Positions 1-7,981 of a DNA stretch of 34,294 nt are shown in pieces (position 1 is the stretch's first letter; every line of letters starts with the position of its first letter). Source of the stretch: Syntrophobacterales bacterium GWC2_56_13. GTDB lineage: Bacteria > Desulfobacterota > Syntrophia > Syntrophales > UBA5619. The DNA lies in contig MICJ01000002.1 of assembly GCA_001830835.1 (NCBI GenBank), positions 1 through 34,294 of the forward strand. The letters run 5' to 3'. A program made the position numbers and the translations under genes. The notes beneath the pieces are model-generated. The model was given only the letters and a program-made list of their open reading frames with translations, had not been told where the DNA came from and did not search any database.

Positions 1-2
1 GC

Positions 3-779
3 GGGGAGGCGGAGTATCGCCAGATACGATCGGATGGTTCTCTGCACTGGATGCACGACCGGTGGATCATAATCACGGACGAGACGGGAAATCCTGTGAT
101 TATCGAGGGCATCGTGCGGGACAACACCGAGCACAAGCGGACGGAAGAGGATCTTAAGGAATCCGTGGAGCATTTGCGCCGGGCCATTCATACGACGATC
201 CAGGTGTTGGTCTTGGCCGTGGAGACGAAGGATCCCTACACGGCGGGGCATCAGAAGCGGACCGCGAATCTGGCCCGGGCCATGGCCGCGGAGATGAACC
301 TCCCTCCGGAGAAGATTGAAGGTCTCCGGATGGCCGGGGTCATTCATGATATCGGGAAGATCTCCATTCCTTCGGAGATTTTGAGCAAACCGAAGAAACT
401 GCCCGCAATGGAGTATTCCTTGATCAAAGAGCACGCCAGGTATGGCTATGAAATCCTGAAGGACGTGGAATCTCCCTGGCCTTTGGCGGATATAGTCCAT
501 CAGCATCATGAACGGATCGATGGTTCCGGTTATCCCCGAGGGCTCAAAGGGGAGGAGATTCTCATCGAGGCCCGCATCCTGGCCGTTGCCGACGTCGTAG
601 AAGCTATGGCGTCTCACCGTCCTTATCGACCGGCTCTGGGAATGGGCGCTGCTTTGGAGGAAATTGAGAAGAACAGAGGCATCCTGTACGATCCGGCTGC
701 GGTAGAAACTTGCCTGAGGCTGATCAGGGAGAAGGGCTTTCAACTTGAGGCGGATGCCAATCACACAGTTAAAACCTGA
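3..779 (+). CDS. PAS/PAC fragment + HD-GYP domain protein (5' end outside window)
   Basis: Frame is open from base 3 (GEAEYRQIRSDGSLHWMHDRW...IVRDNTEHKRTEEDL, PAC-like) into HD-GYP motifs: AGHQKRT, GVIHDIGKI, HHERIDGSGYPRGLKGEEI, ILAVADVVEAMASHRPYRPA. Confidence 0.9.
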   Translation, partial: GEAEYRQIRSDGSLHWMHDRWIIITDETGNPVIIEGIVRDNTEHKRTEEDLKESVEHLRRAIHTTIQVLVLAVETKDPYTAGHQKRTANLARAMAAEMNLPPEKIEGLRMAGVIHDIGKISIPSEILSKPKKLPAMEYSLIKEHARYGYEILKDVESPWPLADIVHQHHERIDGSGYPRGLKGEEILIEARILAVADVVEAMASHRPYRPALGMGAALEEIEKNRGILYDPAAVETCLRLIREKGFQLEADANHTVKT

Positions 780-812
780 TTTCAGACGCCTTATTGATAG
801 CGATGAATCCTG

Positions 813-840
813 TTGACATATTTTCCAAAGTGGGTACAAT
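813..840 (+). promoter_or_regulatory. Sigma70-type promoter upstream of tRNA-Arg
   Basis: TTGACA (813-818), 16-nt spacer, TACAAT (835-840). Confidence 0.7.
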
Positions 841-947
841 GGCCGCCCGTCGTCAAGAAGGCATCCCGGGAACGATTACTGTTAGGAAGGGACCTCAGGA
901 AGCGACTGCTGCCCCGCCGGGGTGGGTCGTAAGAACTGAGTAAATAC

Positions 948-1024
948 GCGCCCATGGCTCAGCTGGATAGAGCGTCAGACTACGAATCTGAATGTCGGAG
1001 GTTCGAATCCTCCTGGGCGCGCCA
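948..1024 (+). tRNA. tRNA-Arg (anticodon ACG), CCA encoded
   Basis: Acceptor GCGCCCA/TGGGCGC, D arm GGCTCAGCTGGATAGAGC, anticodon arm TCAGA-CTACGAA-TCTGA, T arm GGAGG-TTCGAAT-CCTCC, GCCA 3' end. Confidence 0.96.
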
Positions 1025-1031
1025 ATAAAAA

Positions 1032-1070
1032 CAAGGGGTTATCCATTTACGGTTAGCCCCTTGCTTTTTT
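1032..1070 (+). terminator. Intrinsic terminator after tRNA-Arg
   Basis: CAAGGGGTTA...TTAGCCCCTTG stem followed by CTTTTTT. Confidence 0.8.
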
Positions 1071-1135
1071 ATGCTGCTCTGTATGGGCAATGTGGAGAAA
1101 CCGGTCTACTCGACTCAAAAAAGGAGAAACTTATA

Positions 1136-2011
1136 ATGATAGAAAGTTTAAATCGGTTTTGGCAAGTTTCAGTTTATGATCAGAAAAATGGTATGTCGGA
1201 ATCTCGTACCCACTATCTTGATCCATGGTGCGAAATGATGACGAGTATTTTTATCAGCAATTCAGATTACAAGGTAGAAGGCCCCACAATAGAAGGCGCG
1301 ACAATAGAAGTAATGCGTAACTTTTTGGGTAAGGAAAATAATTGCAAAAAAAGCCTGGATAGCTTAATAGGAACGTGTGCATATAAAGGAGTAGCAAAAA
1401 GAGTTTTACAAGCGACTGCCGGGGGCGACACTGGGTTATGGGCGGGGATGTTGCTGGAAGGAGTTAAGGCGTTAAGACAATCGAGACTGTTTGTTTGGGA
1501 AAGGGAAGGGTTCGATTTCACGCCTTACTTACCATTAATTGAAAATGATTTTCGTGATAGCTGTATCCGCTTTAGTACGCCTGAAGGCATGCAAAGCATA
1601 CTTAATCTAAGCCATCTGCTGGAACATACCAGAGGGGATTTGCTGTTTTCCCGGTACCAGTACTGCTTTTTGCAAAGTCAAAATCTTAGACAATTGGTCA
1701 CAGTGGGATTAGCCGACTCCTTTCACGAAATGACATTGAATCTTGAGCTAATAGATACAAAGATCACTTCCAGCAGTACAAAAATAATCAGAGCGCCGCA
1801 AGAGATTTGCTTTGAAGCGGAACATAAGGGCAATAACCTTAAAGGTAAAAAACTTTCAGCAGTGGCTGCAAATGAATGGGCAAGGGAATTGCGGGGATCT
1901 GATAGCTGTACCCACCTGGCTGATTTAGCAAGGGAGGCAGCAAGTTCTCTTAATTATTGGTATATTCAGAAAAAAAACAACAGCGTTCATCAGAATTTTC
2001 TGGTGGCATAA
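1136..2011 (+). CDS. Protein with two tandem DUF2889-like domains (hypothetical)
   Basis: ATG at 1136 preceded by AAAAAAGGAGAAACTTATA. C-terminal half FHEMTLNLELID...ICFEAEHKGNNLKGKKL...GSDSCTHLADL fits the DUF2889 pattern (HxMxLxLxID...C...L.G..i...GCTHL). N-terminal half CEMMTSIFISNSDYKV...CKKSLDSLIG repeats the same layout. Confidence 0.65.
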   Translation: MIESLNRFWQVSVYDQKNGMSESRTHYLDPWCEMMTSIFISNSDYKVEGPTIEGATIEVMRNFLGKENNCKKSLDSLIGTCAYKGVAKRVLQATAGGDTGLWAGMLLEGVKALRQSRLFVWEREGFDFTPYLPLIENDFRDSCIRFSTPEGMQSILNLSHLLEHTRGDLLFSRYQYCFLQSQNLRQLVTVGLADSFHEMTLNLELIDTKITSSSTKIIRAPQEICFEAEHKGNNLKGKKLSAVAANEWARELRGSDSCTHLADLAREAASSLNYWYIQKKNNSVHQNFLVA

Positions 2012-2035
2012 AATAAATCGAATGCCGTTCAATAA

Positions 2036-2878
2036 TCATTGGCCGCTTTCAGGGTGTACAGGCAGGGGGCCGTTGGGGATCACATCTTCGGGCATGACCT
2101 CCACGTACTCTCCCCGGATCATCTTCATCTGTGTCAGGATGGCAGGGATCACCTTGGCTTCCGTGGAGCGGATGGCTTCTTCGATCGTCATGAACCCGCT
2201 CACCTCGACCAGGTTCACGATCGTCGGAAGAACCATGCCGAATTTACCCTGCTTGCACTGTTCAAGGGCATCCTTTGGTCTGATCCAGACATGCCCTGTC
2301 AGCTCCAGGCCATCGTGCATTCCTTCCTGGTCAGCCGGGGCTTCCGCCAAAAAAAAGCGAACGTCATAACGGTAGGGAAGCGGCTCCGGCGTGATCCAAT
2401 GAGAAAAATAATGAAGGTGATCGGTCGCCAGTGTCAACCTCTCCTGTTCCAATATGTCCAGAAAGCCGATCCGGCCCTCGATGAGGGCGCGGCGGTAGGC
2501 GCTGTATTGGGCTTTTTGTACTTCCGAATCGATGGAAACGAGGGACCCGTCCCTTTCATAAGCCAGGAGCAGTCCAACTTCCTCGAAGGTCTCGCGAATT
2601 CCTGCAATCCAGGCGCCGATAGCTTTCTCAGGCGGTAAGATATCGCGAATCAGGCTTCGAGCCCTTGCCTGATTCAGGCCCCGACAGAATCGTTCCACCT
2701 CCGGCGCGTAATCCTCCTCGTCCAGGCACCCGCCGGGAAAGACGTAGCAGTCCGGCGCAAAAATGCTGCCGGGGTGCCGTAAAACCATGAGCACCTCGAA
2801 GTCCCGTCCGGATGAATCGCACGGCCTGCGAAGGATCATGACCGTGGCGGCGTCTCTGGATATTGTGACCATAGTCAT
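2036..2878 (-). CDS. Nudix hydrolase, NUDT19-like with an extended Nudix box
   Basis: VFPGGCLDEED...(insertion)...AGIRETFEEVGLLLA. The ORF-track start at 2890 lies inside the upstream terminator stem; an internal Met (2878 or 2872) is more likely. Confidence 0.85.
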   Translation of the reverse strand: MTMVTISRDAATVMILRRPCDSSGRDFEVLMVLRHPGSIFAPDCYVFPGGCLDEEDYAPEVERFCRGLNQARARSLIRDILPPEKAIGAWIAGIRETFEEVGLLLAYERDGSLVSIDSEVQKAQYSAYRRALIEGRIGFLDILEQERLTLATDHLHYFSHWITPEPLPYRYDVRFFLAEAPADQEGMHDGLELTGHVWIRPKDALEQCKQGKFGMVLPTIVNLVEVSGFMTIEEAIRSTEAKVIPAILTQMKMIRGEYVEVMPEDVIPNGPLPVHPESGQ

Positions 2879-2937
2879 AAAAAGAGGCACTCCCGCACCA
2901 TGCTGCTCATGGGCTGGAATGCCTCTTAAATTGGTTG
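2879..2937 (-). terminator. Intrinsic terminator of the cold-shock gene
   Basis: On the minus strand AAGAGGCATTCC...GGGAGTGCCTCTT followed by TTTAT. Confidence 0.65.
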
Positions 2938-2947
2938 GCAGATCCGC

Positions 2948-3148
2948 TTAGATCGCTTTTACGTTTTCCGCTGCCGGACCTTTGGGTCCCTGCACAACAT
3001 CGAAACTGACGCGCTGACCTTCGGCCAACGTCTTGAAGCCAGTCGCCTGAATGGCGCTGTGATGAACGAACACATCCCCGCCGTCATCCTTCTCGATGAA
3101 CCCGAAGCCTTTCTGCTCATTGAACCACTTCACTTTACCTTCTGACAT
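2948..3148 (-). CDS. cspA: Cold-shock protein, CspA family
   Basis: [66 protein letters not shown] carries both RNP motifs; AGGAGG lies upstream. Confidence 0.96.
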   Translation of the reverse strand: MSEGKVKWFNEQKGFGFIEKDDGGDVFVHHSAIQATGFKTLAEGQRVSFDVVQGPKGPAAENVKAI

Positions 3149-3286
3149 CGCTTGCATCCTCCTTTCATAAATTTTTCCTAAGTCGGATTTCCACCATGCC
3201 AGAAAGAAAAATCCACCGAAACTCTTAAAGCTTGATGGGCACCTTCAGCACTGCAAAATGTCTTAATCCAAACTTATGTTGATGGG

Positions 3287-3315
3287 ACTTTATTCTGCCA
3301 TCTGTTGAAAGTCAA
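3287..3315 (-). promoter_or_regulatory. Sigma70-type promoter of csp with a long 5' UTR
   Basis: Minus strand TTGACT-N17-TAAAGT, roughly 130 nt upstream of the csp start codon. Confidence 0.65.
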
Positions 3316-3409
3316 GGATTTATTCGCAGCCGCAGGACCTGGTAAAAATAGGTGAAAATCCGGTCGATTTATCCTATAATGCTATCGTTTATCCAGAAAC
3401 GGAGAATCC

Positions 3410-4195
3410 ATGCCGGAGAGTGAGAGGAAGGTGAGACGATTGCCGGATCAGGAATACCGTCGGGCCATCGATCTTTCCCGGAAGATCGCCTTTGAGATCG
3501 GGACGCCCCGTTTCTACCGCGAAAGGGAAAGGGAGGCGGCTCTTTCCCGAAAACTGTTCGCCGCTGAACCGCTCGTCGCGTCAGCGCTCCGGATCGTCGA
3601 AGATCGGGGCGATTGTCTCGGTCATGGACTCTCCCACGTTCAAAAGGTGGCCGCCGATGTCGGCGCCCTGATCCTCATCGAGGAGGGGAGGCCTGACGCC
3701 CGCGTCCGGAGGCGGGTCCTCCTCGCCCACCTGGCCGGCCTTCTCCACGATATCCGGCGAACGGAGAAGGACCATGCCGAACGGGGGGCGCAAGAGGCGG
3801 AAAAGATCCTGCTGTCGTTTCCGCTCCGGGAGGACGAACGTGACGGCATTACCGGCGCAATCCGCAACCATGAAGCCTTCCGGCCCTGCCGGACCGCCGC
3901 CGGACCCGCAGCGCAGCTCCTCTCCGACGCCCTCTACGATGCGGACAAGTTCCGCTGGGGACCGGACAACTTCACGGAAACCATTTGGGCCATGATCATT
4001 CCCCGCAGAATACCGCTGCAGACCCTCCTGCCCCGGTTTCTCACGGGACTCGAGGGAATCCGAAAGATCCGGGAGAGCTTCCGGACGGCGACGGGTCGCG
4101 AATACGGACCCGACTTCATCGACCGCGGACTGGAGATTGGTCTGCGGCTCCATGAGGCATTAATCAAAGACGGATTCAAAGGAGAAAAGCAATGA
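3410..4195 (+). CDS. HD-domain phosphohydrolase
   Basis: GHGLSHVQKVAADV...AHLAGLLHDIRR...DHAERGAQEAEKIL...ALYDADKFRWG (H..HD..D). TATAAT at 3375-3380. Confidence 0.85.
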   Translation: MPESERKVRRLPDQEYRRAIDLSRKIAFEIGTPRFYREREREAALSRKLFAAEPLVASALRIVEDRGDCLGHGLSHVQKVAADVGALILIEEGRPDARVRRRVLLAHLAGLLHDIRRTEKDHAERGAQEAEKILLSFPLREDERDGITGAIRNHEAFRPCRTAAGPAAQLLSDALYDADKFRWGPDNFTETIWAMIIPRRIPLQTLLPRFLTGLEGIRKIRESFRTATGREYGPDFIDRGLEIGLRLHEALIKDGFKGEKQ

Positions 4196-4587
4196 CGTCA
4201 TTCACCATCAGGACGACGGCCAGAGTCGAAATGATCGACATCACGGATCGCGTCGCGGCCGCGGTCAGTGAAAGCGGGGTCAAAAACGGGTTCTGCCGTG
4301 TTTTCATCCCCCACACGACTGCGGCAGTCACGATCAATGAAAACGCCGATCCGGACGTCCCGCGGGATATCCTTGCGGCGCTGGACCGGATCGTACCGCT
4401 TTCCGACCGCTACCGGCATGCGGAGGGCAACGCCGCCGCCCATATCAAGGCCTCCCTTTTCGGGGCGTCCCAGACGGTCTTCATCGAGAGCGGCAGGCTG
4501 GCCCTAGGAACATGGCAATCGCTTTTCTTCTGTGAATTCGACGGTCCGAGAACGAGAAAGGCGTTGATTCAACTGACCGCCTGCTGA
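4192..4587 (+). CDS. YjbQ family protein (UPF0047; secondary thiamine-phosphate synthase-type)
   Basis: VFIPHTTAAVTINENADPDVPRDILAAL...HAEGNAAAHIKASLFGASQTVFIESGRLALGTWQSLFFCEFDGPR; ATGA overlap with the preceding HD gene. Confidence 0.93.
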   Translation: MTSFTIRTTARVEMIDITDRVAAAVSESGVKNGFCRVFIPHTTAAVTINENADPDVPRDILAALDRIVPLSDRYRHAEGNAAAHIKASLFGASQTVFIESGRLALGTWQSLFFCEFDGPRTRKALIQLTAC

Positions 4588-4628
4588 AAAAACGGCTCTG
4601 TAAAAAAGGCCACATAGAGAATCAAAAA

Positions 4629-4652
4629 CCCCCGGAGGGGAGCCCCCGGGGG
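4629..4652. terminator. Hairpin terminator between convergent yjbQ-like and hsp20 genes
   Basis: CCCCCGG...CCGGGGG stem flanked by A-rich tracts, in a convergent intergenic region. Confidence 0.6.
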
Positions 4653-4665
4653 ATAAAACGCCCGG

Positions 4666-5067
4666 CTATTCAGTCCGGACGGCGATCTTCTTCACCTTGG
4701 CCTGCGGGGCCTTGTGCAGGGCGATCTTCAGAACGCCGTTTTTCACGACTGCCTCGATCCGCTCGCGATCGATCTCATCGGAAACGGTAAACGCCCGCTC
4801 ATAATCGCCGACGTCGTATTCCGCATAGGCGATGTTGCGCCTGGGCAACGCCTGGGGCTCTACCGCCCCCGTAATCGTGAGGACGTTTTTCTCCAGGATC
4901 ACCTCGACCGACTTTTCATCCACACCGGGCATATCGGCGAACATCACCATCGCCTCCCCGGTTTCGATGATATCCACCTTCGGCACGTAAACCCGCCGGT
5001 TTCTCATCCGCTCCGTTTCCACCGGCGTCTGAGCCGGTTTCTTTTCATATTCACTCTTGCTGTCCAT
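4666..5067 (-). CDS. Hsp20/alpha-crystallin small heat-shock protein (second copy)
   Basis: VYVPKVDIIETGEAMVMFADMPGVDEKSVEVILEKNVLTITG...YERAFTVSDEIDRERIEAVVKNGVLKIALHKAPQAKVKKIAV. Confidence 0.93.
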   Translation of the reverse strand: MDSKSEYEKKPAQTPVETERMRNRRVYVPKVDIIETGEAMVMFADMPGVDEKSVEVILEKNVLTITGAVEPQALPRRNIAYAEYDVGDYERAFTVSDEIDRERIEAVVKNGVLKIALHKAPQAKVKKIAVRTE

Positions 5068-5078
5068 GATTCTACCCC

Positions 5079-5522
5079 CTATTCGCACTTGACCGAGATC
5101 TTCCTCGGCTTGTCCGCTTCCGCACGCGGCAGGGTGATCCGGAGGATGCCCCTGTCGTACTTCGCCTCGACCTTTCCCGCCTCCACATGAAAGGGGAGCT
5201 GGAGGCTCCGGGAGAACCGCCCGTGGTTGCGCTCCTGACGATGATAGCTCTCCCCCTCCTTGAGTGTCTCCGCCTCACGCAAACCGCTGATGGTCAGAGC
5301 ATCGCCCACCACGGAAATGTCAACCACGCATGGATCCACACCGGGCAATTCGGCAGTCACCACCGTGTCGCTCTCCCCCACCCAGACATTCACCGGGGGC
5401 ACTTCCTGTGTCAGGGGCTGTCCCAGCCCGGAAAAGATCCTGTTCATCTCCCGCTGCACACGCTGCATCTCCCGCAGGGGATCAGCCATTGCGCCAAATC
5501 TCCATAATCCTGGTCCAAACAT
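5079..5522 (-). CDS. Hsp20/alpha-crystallin small heat-shock protein (first copy)
   Basis: PPVNVWVGESDTVVTAELPGVDPCVVDISVVGDALTISGLREAE...FSRSLQLPFHVEAGKVEAKYDRGILRITLPRAEADKPRKISV. Confidence 0.95.
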   Translation of the reverse strand: MFGPGLWRFGAMADPLREMQRVQREMNRIFSGLGQPLTQEVPPVNVWVGESDTVVTAELPGVDPCVVDISVVGDALTISGLREAETLKEGESYHRQERNHGRFSRSLQLPFHVEAGKVEAKYDRGILRITLPRAEADKPRKISVKCE

Positions 5523-5653
5523 ATCTTTCTCCTCCCAAGCAGTGTTTATAAGATTTTTCTATAACCGGACGCTCTGAACGTGATCGCCGCAAGGAATAAA
5601 TTGTGCTCAGCGCAACAAACCAATATCGTTCAGTTAGTACCGATTTCGGGCCT

Positions 5654-5681
5654 AATATAGGCACCAACTTGCAGTTGTCAA
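5654..5681 (-). promoter_or_regulatory. Promoter of the hsp20 pair overlapped by inverted repeats
   Basis: Minus strand TTGACA-N16-TATATT. GCCTA-ATA-TAGGC covers the -10 and CAACT-TGC-AGTTG sits next to the -35. Confidence 0.55.
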
Positions 5682-5799
5682 GATCGGGCATCGATGGGAA
5701 AAAAGATGGGCTTCTTTTTCGCAAAGCGGATGTCAACCCCTTCCTGAGGGGGAGAGAAAAACGAGATGTTTTCCGTGAAAGTAGGTGCGGAGTTTGATT

Positions 5800-6597
5800 C
5801 TATTGGGCGTCGAGGGGATCAGTTTTTGTAATGATGCCGACCATCTCCTCGTGGATGAGGCCGTTGGAGGCAAGGATGTGCGGAGAGAAGAGGCCATAAG
5901 GACCGCCACAGAGATCCGTTACGACGCCGCCGGCCTCGGAGACAAGAAGCCATCCGGCCGCGGTGTCCCAGGGCATGAGCTTCAGTTCCCAGAGTCCGTC
6001 GAAGCGGCCCGCCGCCACGTAGGCCAGATCGAGAGCGGCGGAACCGGCCCGGCGGATCGCTTGGGCATTCATGGCCATCGCCTTAAAGTAATTCATGTTG
6101 TTATTTCTATCCTCCCGGATGTCGTAGGGGAAGCCGGTTGCGAGAAGCCCTTCTTTGAGATTCGCCGTTCGGGAAACGGCAAGACGCAGGCCATTCAGGA
6201 AGGCCCCCTCTCCCTTTTCAGCCGTGAATAACTCCTCCGCCAACGGGTTATAGACGGCGCCGAGGCAAATCACCCCCTCCACCTCCAAGGCAATGGAGAC
6301 GCAGAAGACCGGATAGCCGTGGGCATAGTTCGTCGTCCCGTCGAGCGGATCGACGATCCACCGAAAGTCTGAGCCGTTCGCGGTCTCGGGGGATTCCTCC
6401 GTCAGGATGTCATGGCCGGGAAACGCGTTGCGGATCCTCTCCATGATCAGCGCCTCGGAGAGCTGGTCCGCCTCCGTGACCAGGTTGATCTCCCCTTTGT
6501 AATGGACGATATGGCGGTTGTGGAACCTCTCCCGGAGGAGAGTTCCCGCCTCGCTGGCTACAGTCTCGATGAACTGCCGGTAATTGTTCATAGTCAT
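5800..6597 (-). CDS. Inositol monophosphatase family protein (SuhB-like)
   Basis: ILTEESPE...WIVDPLDGTTNYAHGYPVFCVSIALE...RRAGSAALDLAYVAAGRFDGLWE..LMPWDTAAGWLLVSEAGG. Confidence 0.95.
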   Translation of the reverse strand: MTMNNYRQFIETVASEAGTLLRERFHNRHIVHYKGEINLVTEADQLSEALIMERIRNAFPGHDILTEESPETANGSDFRWIVDPLDGTTNYAHGYPVFCVSIALEVEGVICLGAVYNPLAEELFTAEKGEGAFLNGLRLAVSRTANLKEGLLATGFPYDIREDRNNNMNYFKAMAMNAQAIRRAGSAALDLAYVAAGRFDGLWELKLMPWDTAAGWLLVSEAGGVVTDLCGGPYGLFSPHILASNGLIHEEMVGIITKTDPLDAQ

Positions 6598-6797
6598 ATT
6601 CACACCATGTGAGAGTGTGGAGCGACCATACCAGCACAAAAGCGGATAAAAAACCAGGAGAAATTGACCATACCTGCCGGGCGCGCCGTCATCTCTGCTG
6701 CTCTCGTAAAAAAGTCGGTAAAGCCGTCATCTTTCTATTGCGCGATCGGAAGAATGGTGCTAATCGTATCCGTAACTTACATGGGAACGTGAATACA

Positions 6798-7652
6798 ATG
6801 AAGGAAAAGGAAGATCTACCGGCTGCGGGGAAGACAACCGAGCTGCCGATAGAGGCTGTCCAGGATCTGAAAGCCGCCCGGGAGGCCCGCGGACTCTCGC
6901 TTAAGGACGTCTTCCAGGCGACGCGCGTCAGTTTGGTCAACCTTGCGGCAGTGGAGAACGGGGCATTCGACCGACTGCCCCCCCCCGTCTATGCGAGAAA
7001 CTTCATCCGCAAGTACGCCCGTGCTGTCGGGGTTGACGAAAAGCCTTTTCTGAACCGCTATGAGAGGTATCTGGAAAGCCTGAAGCCGTGCAGCAAGGAG
7101 CCTGAGGTTCAGAAACCCTGGCCGGAAAATAACCGGCGTTACCCGTTCCTTTTTCTGTGCCTTGCCGCCGTGATCGTCGCCGGCATCCTGGTCTATGCAC
7201 TCTTTCTCTATGACCAGTCCGGAAAAACGATCCCGCCGGCCCCGTCCGTCACAGCGCCTCCGGAAGCACAGATTAATCCCGCACCAGCCCCGCTGCCTTC
7301 AACCCCTGAAACTCGCGCCCAGGCATCAACGGAAGGTTCCGTGCCCGCTGCAGCAGAAACAGCCGGCCGGCCGGCCTTGACTGCGGGGGGGAAGATGCAT
7401 CATCTCGTCATCGAAGCCCAAGAACTCACCTGGATCCGGATCACGGCAGACAGGGGCGCCTCCTACCAGGCCCTACTCAGGCCGGGGGACAGAATCGAGC
7501 GGACGGCCTCTGACCATTTTCAACTGGATATCGGAAATGCAGGGGGACTCCAACTCACTTATCAGGGAACTTCTCTGGGAAACCTGGGAAAGAGCGGCCA
7601 AGTCATCCACCTGCGCCTGCCGGAAAAGGCCGCGGAGGGGAAAACCTCCTGA
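6798..7652 (+). CDS. RodZ-like protein: N-terminal HTH, TM helix, DUF4115-like C-terminus
   Basis: LKAAREARGLSLKDVFQATRVSLVNLAAVENGAFDRLPPPVYARNFIRKYARAVG...TM...LVIEAQELTWIRITADRGASYQALLRPGDRIERTA. Confidence 0.88.
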   Translation: MKEKEDLPAAGKTTELPIEAVQDLKAAREARGLSLKDVFQATRVSLVNLAAVENGAFDRLPPPVYARNFIRKYARAVGVDEKPFLNRYERYLESLKPCSKEPEVQKPWPENNRRYPFLFLCLAAVIVAGILVYALFLYDQSGKTIPPAPSVTAPPEAQINPAPAPLPSTPETRAQASTEGSVPAAAETAGRPALTAGGKMHHLVIEAQELTWIRITADRGASYQALLRPGDRIERTASDHFQLDIGNAGGLQLTYQGTSLGNLGKSGQVIHLRLPEKAAEGKTS

Positions 7653-7657
7653 AAAGG

Positions 7658-7693
7658 AAGTCCAATGCGGAGAGAGGTCTTGGACTTTTTTTT
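7658..7693 (+). terminator. Intrinsic terminator after rodZ-like gene
   Basis: AAGTCCAA...TTGGACTT followed by TTTTTT. Confidence 0.85.
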
Positions 7694-7714
7694 CAAAGCC
7701 GCCAGAAGTAATGT

Positions 7715-7743
7715 TTGACAATGCCCGGCCGATGATCTAAGAT
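7715..7743 (+). promoter_or_regulatory. Sigma70-type promoter of tatA
   Basis: TTGACA (7715-7720)-N17-TAAGAT (7738-7743). Confidence 0.7.
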
Positions 7744-7779
7744 GACAGCCAAGAAAATCCTGAAAGAAGGTATAAAACC

Positions 7780-7974
7780 ATGTTCGGAATAGGCATGCCT
7801 GAATTGCTGGTCATCCTGGTGATCATCCTGATCATCTTCGGCGCCGGCAAACTCCCCGAGATAGGGAGTGCGATCGGCCGGGGCATCAAGAACTTCAAGA
7901 AAGCCACCCATGAGCCGAACGAAATCGACGTCACGCCCACCGCCGAAAAGAAGTCCGATGAGAAGAAGCCCTGA
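7780..7974 (+). CDS. tatA: Sec-independent (Tat) translocase subunit TatA/E
   Basis: [42 protein letters not shown]. Confidence 0.95.
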   Translation: MFGIGMPELLVILVIILIIFGAGKLPEIGSAIGRGIKNFKKATHEPNEIDVTPTAEKKSDEKKP

Positions 7975-7981
7975 GCCCCCT

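Noticed and set aside
992-1135. ORF-track N-terminal extension MSEVRILLGAP... of the 992-2011 ORF
   Set aside because: It is translation of the tRNA-Arg 3' half and its terminator. The ATG at 1136 has a good ribosome-binding site and begins the family-like sequence.
1012-2045. Possible tRNA-targeted integrative element (att duplication) around the AT-rich gene
   Set aside because: No integrase and no convincing repeat of the tRNA 3' end downstream; only a weak TCGAATGCC resemblance near 2018. The horizontal-gain idea rests on composition only.
5523-5650. ROSE-type RNA thermometer in the hsp20 5' UTR
   Set aside because: A ~125-nt UTR is predicted, but I could not see a convincing anti-SD (UYGCU-type) helix sequestering the GGGAGGAG; left as untested.
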